Source: JBOHHR01 sp050740975 (GTDB lineage: Bacteria; Pseudomonadota; Gammaproteobacteria; JBOHHR01). Taken from it: DNA of 13,681 nucleotides. This document shows, piece by piece, positions 6,070 to 13,638 of this stretch. The notes beneath the pieces are model-generated. The model had not been told where the DNA came from, searched no databases, and saw only the letters and a program-made list of their open reading frames with translations. The stretch is taken from positions 1 to 13,681 of the forward strand of contig JBOIEE010000343.1 in the NCBI GenBank assembly GCA_050740975.1, read 5' to 3'. How positions within the stretch are numbered: position 1 is the stretch's first letter; every line of letters begins with the position of its first letter. Made by a program: the position numbers and the translations under genes.

Positions 6070-6717
6070 TTGTCATTTGAAAGCTTAAATTTAGATCGGG
6101 CTTTGCTCCGTGCCATTGCGGCCAGCGGCTTTGAGTCCCCAACCGATATCCAAAAAGCATCCATACCCCTTGCCCTGAAAGGGCGGGATATCATGGCTTG
6201 TGCACAAACTGGGACGGGTAAAACAGCGGCTTTCGTTTTGCCCGCCTTGCAACGCTTGCTGTCACCGCCCGCCATACACGGCCGTGGTCCGCGGGTGCTG
6301 GTGCTGACACCCACCCGAGAATTGGCGAATCAAGTTAACGAGGTCATCCGACAGCTCGGGCGGTACACGTCGTTGAAAACAGGCACCATCGTCGGTGGCC
6401 TGGCTTATCCGCCGCAAGAACGCATGCTGAGCAAACCCCTGGATCTGTTGGTGGCGACCCCAGGCCGTCTGATGGATCACATGGAGCGCCGCAGGGTAGA
6501 TTTTTCCCGCTTGGAGCTTTTCGTCCTCGACGAGGCCGATCGCATGCTCGACATGGGCTTCATCGACGACGTCAAGCGTATCGCCGCGGCCATCCCCACC
6601 GATCCCCAAACCCTGTTGTTCTCGGCCATACTGGAGGGGGAAATCCTGAAAGTCGCCGCCAAGCTGTTGAAAGAACCGGCCCGCGTGCAGATGGGGGGGG
6701 GTGAAGCGTCGCCATGA
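6070..6717 (+). CDS. DEAD-box RNA helicase (RhlE-like), N-terminal part, ended by a G9 frameshift
   Basis: The 215-residue RecA-like domain 1 of an ATP-dependent RNA helicase. Motifs in order: Q motif with FESLNL and PTDIQ (Gln28), AQTGTGKT (45-52, Walker A), PTRELA (81-86), TPGR (130-133), DEAD (154-157) and motif III, which reads SAI (185-187) instead of SAT because the third codon is ATA. The family usually starts with xSFESLNL, which points to the TTG at 6070, with GAGG 8 nt upstream; an in-frame ATG at 5953 has no ribosome binding site and adds 39 residues unlike the family. At 6693-6701 nine G in a row shift the frame and the product stops at 6715-6717 with GGGEASP. Domain 2 follows in the +1 frame. 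With eight G the two halves would join into one helicase of about 430 residues. Mutation, sequencing error or a phase-variable tract are all possible. Confidence 0.88.
   Translation: MSFESLNLDRALLRAIAASGFESPTDIQKASIPLALKGRDIMACAQTGTGKTAAFVLPALQRLLSPPAIHGRGPRVLVLTPTRELANQVNEVIRQLGRYTSLKTGTIVGGLAYPPQERMLSKPLDLLVATPGRLMDHMERRRVDFSRLELFVLDEADRMLDMGFIDDVKRIAAAIPTDPQTLLFSAILEGEILKVAAKLLKEPARVQMGGGEASP
6693..6701 (+). repeat. Homopolymer tract of nine G at the helicase frameshift
   Basis: The tract lies between the two RecA-like domains, in the codons after RVQM. Eight G would restore the reading frame into KRRHELIAQRLH. Runs of this length are prone to slipped-strand mutation in replication, to slippage by RNA polymerase, and to base-calling error. 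Confidence 0.9.
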
Positions 6718-7390
6718 ACTGATCGCGCAGCGCCTCCACCAGTGTGACGATCTAAACCACAAACACGCACTGCTCAATCACTTGTTGAAAGACACGGCGG
6801 TCTATCAAGCCATCGTGTTTACCGCTACCAAGCGAAGCGCCGATAAGCTCGCGGGCGTGCTGGGCGCCGACCAAGGGGTCCAAGCTGCGGCGCTGCATGG
6901 TGATCTGCGCCAAGGGGCGAGGAACCGAATCGTCGAACGCTTGCGCCGCGGTAAACTTCGGGTGCTGGTGGCGACCGATGTGGCCGCCCGCGGTTTGGAC
7001 TTCAGCGATATTACGCACGTCATCAACTTCGATCTGCCCATGGTGCCGGAGGACTATGTCCATCGTATTGGCCGGACGGGACGGGCAGGATCCGCAGGCA
7101 CCGCGATTTCTTTGATCGGTCCTAACGATAGAGCGAAAATTGCGCACATTGAGCGCTTGCTGGGCTATCATCTGGATCGCGAGACCATTCCGGGACTGGA
7201 ACCACGCAGGTCGGAGCCATTAGCTGGGCGCCATCCCCAAAAACCCGCGCGCCCGGGCACGCCTCACCGAGGCCACGCCAGCCAGAAGTCCGATACGCAT
7301 CACCGGCGTTGGAACAAGCGGTCCAGTCGCGCCCAGCATCGCAACAACAGTACGGCGCGTACCCTTAGCCGCAAACCAAGGGATCTGTAG
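6701..7390 (+). CDS. DEAD-box RNA helicase (RhlE-like), C-terminal part, frameshifted from domain 1
   Basis: The second RecA-like domain of the same helicase, 229 codons from the GTG overlapping the G tract; that GTG is unlikely to be a natural start. Motifs (numbered from it): AIVFTATK (37-44, motif IV), LHGDLRQGARNRIVERL (65-81), ATDVAARGLD (91-100, motif V) and HRIGRTGRAG (121-130, motif VI) are all intact, so the domain has not decayed. After about residue 165 comes a 60-residue tail very rich in Arg, His, Lys and Ser, the kind of disordered basic tail that RhlE-type helicases use to bind RNA. The preceding QRLHQCDDLNHKHALLNHLL is the usual linker into domain 2. Good preservation downstream argues for a recent frameshift, a sequencing error, or a functional slippage site rather than an old pseudogene. 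Confidence 0.85.
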   Translation: MKRRHELIAQRLHQCDDLNHKHALLNHLLKDTAVYQAIVFTATKRSADKLAGVLGADQGVQAAALHGDLRQGARNRIVERLRRGKLRVLVATDVAARGLDFSDITHVINFDLPMVPEDYVHRIGRTGRAGSAGTAISLIGPNDRAKIAHIERLLGYHLDRETIPGLEPRRSEPLAGRHPQKPARPGTPHRGHASQKSDTHHRRWNKRSSRAQHRNNSTARTLSRKPRDL

Positions 7391-7681
7391 CCGACGAAAG
7401 CCGAGCGTGTAACGCCTAAGCGGACACGCGCGCTGCGCTTTGGCACATCGGGTGGTGCGACAATTTGCCGCATGTTCAAACCGTTGTGATGCCGGTACAC
7501 TAGCGTTACGCTGGTTTGCAAAGCCGTCCGTCGCAAGTTGCCCGGCGTGGGTCCGGGGAAGTGAGCCTATTTCACTATTCCTGCGCCGCTTTGCTTTGCC
7601 CTGAGCCTTCTGGCTCGCAGATCCGGTAGAATAAGGCAGACAATAGGCTGGTTTTGAAGTCAGTCCAAAGCGGAGTCGTAA
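7391..7681. other. Intergenic region before the TonB operon
   Basis: No gene is seen. ACTAGCG (7499-7505) pairs with CGCTGGT (7509-7515, one G-T pair) over a TTA loop and could be a weak end signal for the helicase transcript, but there is no long T-run. GAGCC/GGCTC (7603-7607, 7612-7616) is another small hairpin. TAGAAT at 7627-7632 is a possible -10 box without a good -35. I find no recognisable Fur box, although TonB operons are often iron-regulated. Confidence 0.45.
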
Positions 7682-8530
7682 ATGGCAAATGTCCTAATCC
7701 ACTCAAGGTGCGCACCGAAACGGCGTGCCTACTTTAACCGTAGCCCAGATCGGCGCGCGTATTTCTTGGCAGGCTCATGGGCGATCCTGGCCGCGCTTTC
7801 CTCCAGCGCGGCGCCGCTCGATGCCGCGATTCAAACTGATATGGAGACCCAGGCGGTAGGCGCCAGCTCGCAGAAGCAGGTAGAAAAGCTCGACGATGCC
7901 ACCCGTGCCATGGTCAATGAATACCGCCAGGGGATCGCCGAGCTCGAAAGCCTGCAGAGCTACCACGAGCAATTGCAGAAGGAGGTGCAAAGCCAGGATA
8001 AAGAGCGCCTATCGCTGGATAAGCAGTTGGCCGAAATAGAAGTCACCCAGCGCCACATCCTGCCCTTGATGTTACGCATGCGTGAAGTGTTGGAAGAATA
8101 CGTCTCGCTTGATGCGCCGTTTCTGCAACAAGAGCGCAGCAAGCGCATTGCGGAACTGCGCTCCATGATGGACCGCTCGGACGTGGATCTGGCCGAGAAA
8201 TACCGCCGGCTTATGGAAGCTTATCAAGTGGAGACCGATTACGGGCGCACCATAGAGGCCTACCGCGAAAATCTGAAGGGCAGGGATCAGACGGTGGATT
8301 TTCTGCGCCTTGGGAGGCTTGGGCTTTATTACCTGACGCTCGATCGGCGCGAGGCCGGCTACTGGGACAAGGAGAGCAAAGCTTGGACAGCGCTCCCGCT
8401 GGAGTACCGCATCGCTGTTGAGCAGGGGTTGCGCTTCGCGCGCAAACAAGCGGCCCCCGATTTACTCAAGCTGCCCGTGCCGTCCCCCGAGCCGGGAACA
8501 GCCGAATTGCGGTCGGAGGTGAAACCATGA
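7682..8530 (+). CDS. DUF3450 family periplasmic coiled-coil protein of the TonB2-type system
   Basis: A 282-residue exported protein. An unusually long basic N-terminus (with RRAYF twice, at 14-18 and 25-29) precedes a hydrophobic core (about 29-44) and a likely cleavage region near AAPLDA. Residues about 64-125 are a heptad-like coiled coil rich in Gln, Glu and Leu; then come the DUF3450 features ILPLMLRM, DVDLAEKYRRLMEAYQVE and a YYLTLDRREAGYWD segment followed by W.ALP. DUF3450 proteins are commonly the first gene of exbB-exbD-tonB clusters and are thought to support the TonB2-type complex in the periplasm; the exact role is not established. The ATG has CGGAG about 7 nt upstream. The stop overlaps the next start by 4 nt (ATGA), so translation is probably coupled. 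The RRAYF-L segment before the hydrophobic core loosely recalls a twin-arginine signal but lacks the full consensus. Confidence 0.87.
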   Translation: MANVLIHSRCAPKRRAYFNRSPDRRAYFLAGSWAILAALSSSAAPLDAAIQTDMETQAVGASSQKQVEKLDDATRAMVNEYRQGIAELESLQSYHEQLQKEVQSQDKERLSLDKQLAEIEVTQRHILPLMLRMREVLEEYVSLDAPFLQQERSKRIAELRSMMDRSDVDLAEKYRRLMEAYQVETDYGRTIEAYRENLKGRDQTVDFLRLGRLGLYYLTLDRREAGYWDKESKAWTALPLEYRIAVEQGLRFARKQAAPDLLKLPVPSPEPGTAELRSEVKP

Positions 8531-9876
8531 GGTCCCTCATCGCAAGCGCCCTGATCGTGGCGCCACTTAGCCTTGGGGCGGCGGAAAAGGCAACGAGCCT
8601 GGAAGAGCTGGTAAAGCGGGCGCGGGAAGAACGCATCCTGGAAAACCAGGCGCTGGCGAAACGCGAGGCGCAATTTCGCGCCGCCCACCACCAGCAGCAG
8701 GCCTTGCTGGACAAACTGCGGGCGGAGCTGGCGGCCGCGCACGGGCGCGGGGAAGCGCTCAAGCTCCGCTACGAAGAGAATCTGACGGTGCTGAAAGCAA
8801 AATCGACCGAGCTTGCGGAGAAGACGGGATCCCTCGGCGAGATCTTCGGGGTGGCGCGCCAAGTGGCGAAGGACACTCAAAGTCTGCTTTCCTCCTCGCT
8901 GGTCTCTGCCCAGAAACCAAACCGTGAGGACCTGCCCGCGCAGATCACAAAGCGCAAGGAAAACCCGTCCATCGACGAGCTTGAGCAATTGTGGCTTTTG
9001 CTGCTTGATGAGATGTTGGAATCAGGGCGAGTCGCGAGCTTTAAAACGGCGCTGACGGTGGCCAGTGGTGAGCAGCGCGAACAAGAGGTGGTACGGGTGG
9101 GTGTCTTCAACGCCCTCTCCGGGGGCCGTTACCTAAATTACCTGCCGGAAACAAAGCGCTTAGTTGAGCTGGGGCGCCAGCCGCCAGAGCGCTTACAGAG
9201 TCTGGCGCGGGAGTTCGAGGGATCGAAATCCGCCCTGCTGCCGGTCGCCCTTGATCCCTCACGCGGCTCCATCCTCGCGCTCCTGGTGGAATCCCCGGGT
9301 TTCATCGAGCATATCCAGAAGGCCGGCGCTATCGGCTATCTGATCCTGGGGCTCGGCGGGCTCGCCCTGCTCATCGTGGGCGAGCGCTTCACGATGCTAA
9401 GCATCATTCGGCGCCGGCTGGAGAATGAGAAGAAAAACCCCGCCCCCAGCGGCGACAATGCCCTGGGCAGGCTGCGCCTGGTATGCACAGAAAACCCCGA
9501 GCTCGATGCCGATACCCTGGCGCTCAAGCTCGATCAAGCCATGGTGGGGGAGATGCCGCGCTTCCGACGCTGGTTGCCGAGCCTCGCGGTATTCGCCACT
9601 GCCGCCCCGCTGATGGGCTTGCTCGGCACGGTGGTAGGGATGATCGACACTTTCCAGTCCATGTCGCTTTTCGGCGCCGGGGACCCCAAGCTGGTCTCCG
9701 GCGGGATCTCGCTTGCCTTGGTTGCGACCGAGCTCGGTTTAGTCGTGGCGATCCCCATCTTGCTGTTGCATAGCTGGCTGCATGGATTAAGCAATCGCTT
9801 GATTCAGAGTTTGGAGGAAGAGGTGGCTGCGCTGATCTCGAAGCGTGAGGAGCAATTGCATGGGTTGGCTGCGTGA
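8527..9876 (+). CDS. MotA/TolQ/ExbB proton-channel family protein with periplasmic coiled coil (TtpC-like)
   Basis: A 449-residue inner-membrane protein. A signal peptide (about 1-18, ending LGAA) is followed by a periplasmic coiled coil (about 25-100), a mixed periplasmic domain (about 140-260), then three membrane helices near 267-287, 351-373 and 393-419. The last two carry the TolQ/ExbB signature (PLMGLLGTVVGMIDTFQSM, then SGGISLALVATELGLVVAIP). This architecture, an ExbB-like module with a large exported N-terminal domain, matches TtpC, which in vibrios is needed for the TonB2 system to energise iron-complex uptake. It starts inside the DUF3450 stop (ATGA) and its last 17 nt overlap exbB. 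In the family it is thought to link the ExbB-ExbD-TonB motor to receptors; here this is inferred from domain order and operon. Confidence 0.9.
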   Translation: MRSLIASALIVAPLSLGAAEKATSLEELVKRAREERILENQALAKREAQFRAAHHQQQALLDKLRAELAAAHGRGEALKLRYEENLTVLKAKSTELAEKTGSLGEIFGVARQVAKDTQSLLSSSLVSAQKPNREDLPAQITKRKENPSIDELEQLWLLLLDEMLESGRVASFKTALTVASGEQREQEVVRVGVFNALSGGRYLNYLPETKRLVELGRQPPERLQSLAREFEGSKSALLPVALDPSRGSILALLVESPGFIEHIQKAGAIGYLILGLGGLALLIVGERFTMLSIIRRRLENEKKNPAPSGDNALGRLRLVCTENPELDADTLALKLDQAMVGEMPRFRRWLPSLAVFATAAPLMGLLGTVVGMIDTFQSMSLFGAGDPKLVSGGISLALVATELGLVVAIPILLLHSWLHGLSNRLIQSLEEEVAALISKREEQLHGLAA

Positions 9877-10384
9877 GCTGATCGACAGGCTGCAAGCGCT
9901 CCTCGATCGGGGCGGTGAGGTGATGCCTTATATCTTGATCCTCTCGTTCATTCTGTGGATCCTGATCCTCGAGCGCTACTGGTTTTTGTTATTCACCTAC
10001 CCGCAGGAGCTCAAGCACCTGCGAGAAGCGTGGGCGGCCAGGCGCGAGCGCCGCTCGCGTGCCGCGCGTAAGCTACGTGCCCATTTGGGTGCCCAATTCA
10101 CGGCCGCGACGCGGCGGTCGCTGCCTGTTATCCGCACCATTATTCAAGTGTTGCCGCTGCTCGGGCTTTTAGGCACGGTCACCGGCATGATCGAGACCTT
10201 CGAGGTGATCACGGTGTTCGGGGGTAACAATCGACGGGGCGTGGCCTCAGGGATCTCTGAAGCACTGTTCTGCACCATGGCGGGCTTGGTTACCGCGCTT
10301 TCAGGACTGTACTTCAGCGTGCACCTAGAGGGCCGTGCTCGGCGTGCCGGCGATCAAGCGCTTTCGGCACTGAACATAGAATAG
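9860..10384 (+). CDS. exbB: Biopolymer transport protein ExbB (TonB2-type)
   Basis: A 174-residue inner-membrane proton-channel subunit that, with ExbD, converts the proton gradient into movement of TonB. Three membrane helices: about 23-45, 92-112 and 134-155. The signature PLLGLLGTVTGMIETFEVI (99-117) and SGISEALFCTMAGLV (130-144) are textbook MotA/TolQ/ExbB. It is the short form, without the long N-terminal extension of some ExbB proteins, as expected for the TonB2-type ExbB that works beside a TtpC-like partner. The ATG at 9860 is preceded by GAGGAG with 7-nt spacing; a GTG at 9845 is in frame but has no such site. The start lies 17 nt inside the upstream gene. The exbD gene follows after 49 nt. 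Confidence 0.93.
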   Translation: MGWLRELIDRLQALLDRGGEVMPYILILSFILWILILERYWFLLFTYPQELKHLREAWAARRERRSRAARKLRAHLGAQFTAATRRSLPVIRTIIQVLPLLGLLGTVTGMIETFEVITVFGGNNRRGVASGISEALFCTMAGLVTALSGLYFSVHLEGRARRAGDQALSALNIE

Positions 10385-10433
10385 AAGTTGCCAGAACGAG
10401 CCGCTAACTTAGAAAAACGGGAGTCGATAGCCT

Positions 10434-10841
10434 ATGCTACGCCGTAGTTATACCGACAGTGAATACCAGCCGGTTTATATCAACGTTATACCGCTCATCG
10501 ATGTGATGTTCTTCCTGGTGCTCTTCTTCGTCGCCACCTCGTCCTTCGTGCGGGAGACCGGAATAGACGTCAATCGCCCGGCCGCCAAGAGTGCCGCCCA
10601 ACAACCTCATGCCAACATCATCATCTCGGTCACCAAGAACGGGGAAGTCTGGATCGACCGCCGTAAGGTCGATATTAGGGCCTTACGTGCCAATGTCGAG
10701 CGCCTAATCGCGGAGAATCCCGGAAGCTCAGTCATCATCGCGGCCGACGAGGAGACCCAGACTGGGATCTTGGTCCAAGCGTTGGATGAGACCCGCTTGG
10801 CCGGGGTGGAGAATGTCGCCATAGCCGCCTTTGAGCCATGA
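10434..10841 (+). CDS. exbD: Biopolymer transport protein ExbD
   Basis: A 135-residue protein with a single N-terminal membrane helix (about 18-38) and a periplasmic domain. The helix carries the proton-carrying Asp in VIPLIDVMFFLVLFFVATSSF (Asp23), the residue known to be essential in ExbD and TolR. After it, TGIDVNRPAA and the IIISVTKNGEVWIDRRKVD and VIIAADEETQTGILVQALD strands match the ExbD/TolR periplasmic fold. It should form the stator core with ExbB. GGGAG lies about 10 nt upstream of the ATG. The stop overlaps the tonB start by 4 nt (ATGA at 10838-10841), which implies coupled translation and a fixed ratio of the two proteins. Confidence 0.94.
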   Translation: MLRRSYTDSEYQPVYINVIPLIDVMFFLVLFFVATSSFVRETGIDVNRPAAKSAAQQPHANIIISVTKNGEVWIDRRKVDIRALRANVERLIAENPGSSVIIAADEETQTGILVQALDETRLAGVENVAIAAFEP

Positions 10842-11479
10842 CCAAGCGTGGGTTTGAGGCGGGGCGTATAGCGTACCTGGTAAGCGGGGCTTTGGCGATG
10901 AACCTGCTGCTCTTCCTGGCTATGGAACAGATGGCCTCAAAGCTCCACTCGGCACCCGTGCTGCGCGCCTTTAAGCTGGTGGATTTCGTGCGCCTGAAGC
11001 GCGAAACACCTCCTCCCGAGGTTAAAGAGCGCGTCCCGCCGCCCAAAACAGAGCAAGGCCTGACTCCGAGAATGGACGTTCCGATCCCCTTCTCGGTGCC
11101 GACACCGGCGGTCGATGAGCTGAGTGTGCCAGCACCCAACATCGGAATTCCGATGCGCATCGCCGGCGGCCCGTACATCGGTAAGCTGGCCCCGGGGGGT
11201 GGGGGGTATCGGGAGCCGATCCCCCTGGTGCGGATCCAGCCGCTTTATCCCCCGCACGCGCGAGACCAGCGCATCGAAGGGTTGGTCCGGGTCGCGTTTA
11301 CCGTGGACGTGGACGGCTCGGTGAAAGACCCCGTGATCGTGTCCTCCAAGCCAACCGAGATCTTCGACTACGCCGTGCTCTCGGCCATCCGCCATTGGAA
11401 ATTCGAGACCAAAATCGTAGACGGCAAAGCCGTGCCTTGGTCTGCGCAACAGACGGTAGCATTCAGGATGGATAGATAA
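10838..11479 (+). CDS. tonB: Energy transducer TonB
   Basis: A 213-residue TonB. One N-terminal membrane helix (about 11-30) anchors it in the inner membrane; residues 56-105 are the Pro-rich periplasmic spacer, with KRETPPPEVKERVPPPK and repeated VP/AP; a Gly-rich hinge follows (PGGGGY, 119-124); the C-terminal receptor-contact domain spans about 132-213, with PLYPPHAR, IEGLVRVAFTVDVDGSV and EIFDYAVLSAIRHWKFE in canonical order. It carries the energy from ExbB-ExbD to the TonB box of outer-membrane receptors. The spacer is short, as in TonB2-type proteins, which suggests cooperation with the TtpC-like protein to reach across the periplasm. The N-terminal helix lacks an obvious SHLS-type motif of E. 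coli TonB1. It overlaps exbD by 4 nt and the TPR gene by 1 nt. Confidence 0.95.
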   Translation: MTKRGFEAGRIAYLVSGALAMNLLLFLAMEQMASKLHSAPVLRAFKLVDFVRLKRETPPPEVKERVPPPKTEQGLTPRMDVPIPFSVPTPAVDELSVPAPNIGIPMRIAGGPYIGKLAPGGGGYREPIPLVRIQPLYPPHARDQRIEGLVRVAFTVDVDGSVKDPVIVSSKPTEIFDYAVLSAIRHWKFETKIVDGKAVPWSAQQTVAFRMDR

Positions 11480-12747
11480 TGTCAAACGCAAATTCCATGG
11501 CACGCATTTCGCGCTACTGCTTAGCGATCTTCATGCTCACGGCGATGGTCTCGGCGCCGATTGCCAAAGACGCCGAACAGGAGGGCAACGTTCCCGAAGA
11601 ACAACAGAGCGTCTCTCAAGCCACCTACGAGAGTCTGGCCAAAGCCCGCAAGTTGCTGGACCAACAGCACACTGGCGAGGCCTTGGGGGTTCTGCATGAG
11701 TTGCTGCCGAAAGTCAAAGACACTGCCTATGAGGCCGCTCTGACGCAGCAGGCGCTGGCCTATGTGCACCTCGCGCGCAAGGATTACCCCAAAGCCATTG
11801 GTGCCATAGAGGCCGCTCTAGCCAAGGAGAACCTGCCGAGCAAGGTCGGCCACAGCCTGTATTACAACTTAGCTCAAGCTTACATTCAAACCGAGGACTA
11901 TGGCAGGGGGCTAAAGGCCCTCGATCAGTGGTTCGCCAAAGAGAAAAATCCGCCCGCAGATGCTTACTATCTTGCCGCGATCACGCATCATCGCCTCAAG
12001 CAAGCGGATGCCGCCATAAGGGCACTTCAGCGTGCCATCGCCAAAGCGGGTAAATCCCGGGAGGATTGGGACCAGCTTCTGCTCGCGCTCTATTTCGAGA
12101 GCCAGCGTTACGCCGAGGCCATCCCGGTATTAAAAAAGCTGCTGGTAGCCCATCCGCACAACAAGGACTACTGGCATTACCTCACAGACGTCCAGCTTCA
12201 GCTCAAGCGCGAGGCCGAAGCGCTGGCCACCCTCAAGCAGGCCCATCGCTTGGTGGAGTTGCGTGAAGCCGATCTGGTCCGTCTGGCCCAACTCAATCTG
12301 CGAGCCAACATCCCCTTCAGCGCCGCGCGTCTGCTGGAGCGTGAGATGCAGAGCGGCCGGATCCGCAAGACCAGCGCCAATCTCGAGCTCCTGGGAAATA
12401 GCTGGGCCATGGCGCGCGAGCCCGAGCGCGCAGTCACCGCGTTTGAGCAAGCGGCGGCAGCCAGCGGCAAAGGCACGATCCATCTCGAAATCGCGCATAT
12501 GCACCTCGGCATGGAGCATTGGGCGGAGGCGGCCCGTAGTCTCGAGCAGGCCCTATCCCGCGGCGGCTTGAACGATCCCGCTTACGCCAACCTCTTGCTC
12601 GGCTACGCTTGCTATCATCAGGGAGACAATGCCCGTGCGGCCTCGGCCTTGAAGCAAGCCGCTAAAAGCAAGCGCCACCGAGTTCAAGCCCAACGCCTGC
12701 TCGGGCAGGTCGAGAAACCGAAGAGCGTTGCCACGACGCAGGAATAG
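11479..12747 (+). CDS. Exported TPR protein, last gene of the TonB2-type operon
   Basis: A 422-residue protein with a signal peptide (basic MARISRY after a short lead, hydrophobic CLAIFMLTAMVSA, end near residue 28) and then helical tetratricopeptide-like repeats through about residue 410. Typical repeat words are ALAYVHLARKDYPKAIGAIEAAL, YYLAAITHHRLKQADAAIRALQRAI and ALYFESQRYAEAIPVLKKLL. TPR arrays bind other proteins; a periplasmic TPR gene at this place is common in TonB2-type clusters and is presumed to support the complex or its assembly. It starts on the tonB stop (TAATG). An internal ATG at codon 7 could also be the start and would give a tidier signal peptide. No rho-independent terminator is visible in the 123-nt gap after it. 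Confidence 0.88.
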   Translation: MSNANSMARISRYCLAIFMLTAMVSAPIAKDAEQEGNVPEEQQSVSQATYESLAKARKLLDQQHTGEALGVLHELLPKVKDTAYEAALTQQALAYVHLARKDYPKAIGAIEAALAKENLPSKVGHSLYYNLAQAYIQTEDYGRGLKALDQWFAKEKNPPADAYYLAAITHHRLKQADAAIRALQRAIAKAGKSREDWDQLLLALYFESQRYAEAIPVLKKLLVAHPHNKDYWHYLTDVQLQLKREAEALATLKQAHRLVELREADLVRLAQLNLRANIPFSAARLLEREMQSGRIRKTSANLELLGNSWAMAREPERAVTAFEQAAAASGKGTIHLEIAHMHLGMEHWAEAARSLEQALSRGGLNDPAYANLLLGYACYHQGDNARAASALKQAAKSKRHRVQAQRLLGQVEKPKSVATTQE

Positions 12748-12870
12748 GCGTTTCAATACCCTTCTTCAACGAAAGTCTGCTATTGCGCTTACAGACTGGC
12801 CATCATCTACCATCGGGGTCGACGAGCGTGTTCCCGAGGTACGATAATTTGCCATATCTACTACTTCTGC

Positions 12871-13638
12871 TTACCCGATTTCGCGGATCAGCCCCTCTCT
12901 CAGCCAGCGCTTCAAGAGACTCACAGCTCGCAGCGGCACTGCGTCATCCTTATGCCAGCGAGTCAGTCGCTCACAAAGAGCGGCGAAGCTATCGCCGCGG
13001 GCTGCGCCCTCCATGGCATCTGTCTCATCGATCTCTAGCGTCCGGTAGCGCGTGGTCAAGTGCTCCCGCCAGACGAGGTGAGCGAGCGGCTGGGGTAAGG
13101 AGATCGGATCCGGCAGCGGCGTTTTATCCTGCACGGCACGCCATAAGGCGACGATGTTCCAATGGCAAGACAGGGTTTGCAGGGAAGGATGAAAACGCAG
13201 TCTTAGCGCAGGCCATTCCGGCGGGGGAATGGGGGTGAGGTCCGCTTCCTTGGCCACGGCCACATCGGGGGCATCGAAGGCTTCGACCAGGGCCCATTCG
13301 AATCGCGCCAGTTCGGGAAAATGTGGGGGGTAATTGGGATCCGACAAAAAACTCGCCATGCTCTGCCCTAGCCAGCGCAGAGAGAAAGACCGGGAGGGGT
13401 GGAGATCGATATAGGCATGGCAAAGGGTGGTAAATCCTTCTTCCCCGAGTAGGGCTTGAACCACAGGATAGTCCTTGCCGAGGGCTTCGACCAAGCGCGA
13501 GCGATACGCATGTTGGTAGATGCCGAGCCGTTCGGAAACAGCCCGTTTTTCATCGCCCGCGAGATGGCTCAGGACAGCATCGTCGCCTGCTTGCAGGCTG
13601 CGCCGAAACCACGCTTGCAACTCTTGCAAGCCGATCAT
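12871..13638 (-). CDS. DUF2063 (HvfC/BufC N-terminal domain) protein
   Basis: A 255-residue protein of the DUF2063 family, formerly called putative DNA-binding proteins. The N-terminal half has the family pattern: LGIYQHAYRSRLVEAL, DYPVVQALLGEEGF, HPSRSFSLRWLG, and ELARFEWALVEAFDAPD. The C-terminal half (about 135-255) has W-rich strands and a helical end (VSLLKRWLREGLI). In known BufABC/HvfABC-type loci it accompanies a DUF692 enzyme that modifies cysteines of a small precursor peptide, and the DUF2063 protein is thought to recognise or present that peptide. Its ATG overlaps by 4 nt the stop of an upstream gene at the right edge of the window, consistent with such an operon. It converges with the TonB operon. 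The family call is firm; the peptide-modification role is inference until the rest of the locus is seen. Confidence 0.88.
   Translation of the reverse strand: MIGLQELQAWFRRSLQAGDDAVLSHLAGDEKRAVSERLGIYQHAYRSRLVEALGKDYPVVQALLGEEGFTTLCHAYIDLHPSRSFSLRWLGQSMASFLSDPNYPPHFPELARFEWALVEAFDAPDVAVAKEADLTPIPPPEWPALRLRFHPSLQTLSCHWNIVALWRAVQDKTPLPDPISLPQPLAHLVWREHLTTRYRTLEIDETDAMEGAARGDSFAALCERLTRWHKDDAVPLRAVSLLKRWLREGLIREIG

Noticed and set aside
5786..6160. Minus-strand 124-codon frame over the helicase leader
   Set aside because: It runs through the helicase Q-motif region and has no protein-like pattern.
12748..12870. A terminator between the convergent TPR and DUF2063 genes
   Set aside because: Only a 5-bp TCGGG/CCCGA stem with a 15-nt loop and no T-run is seen.
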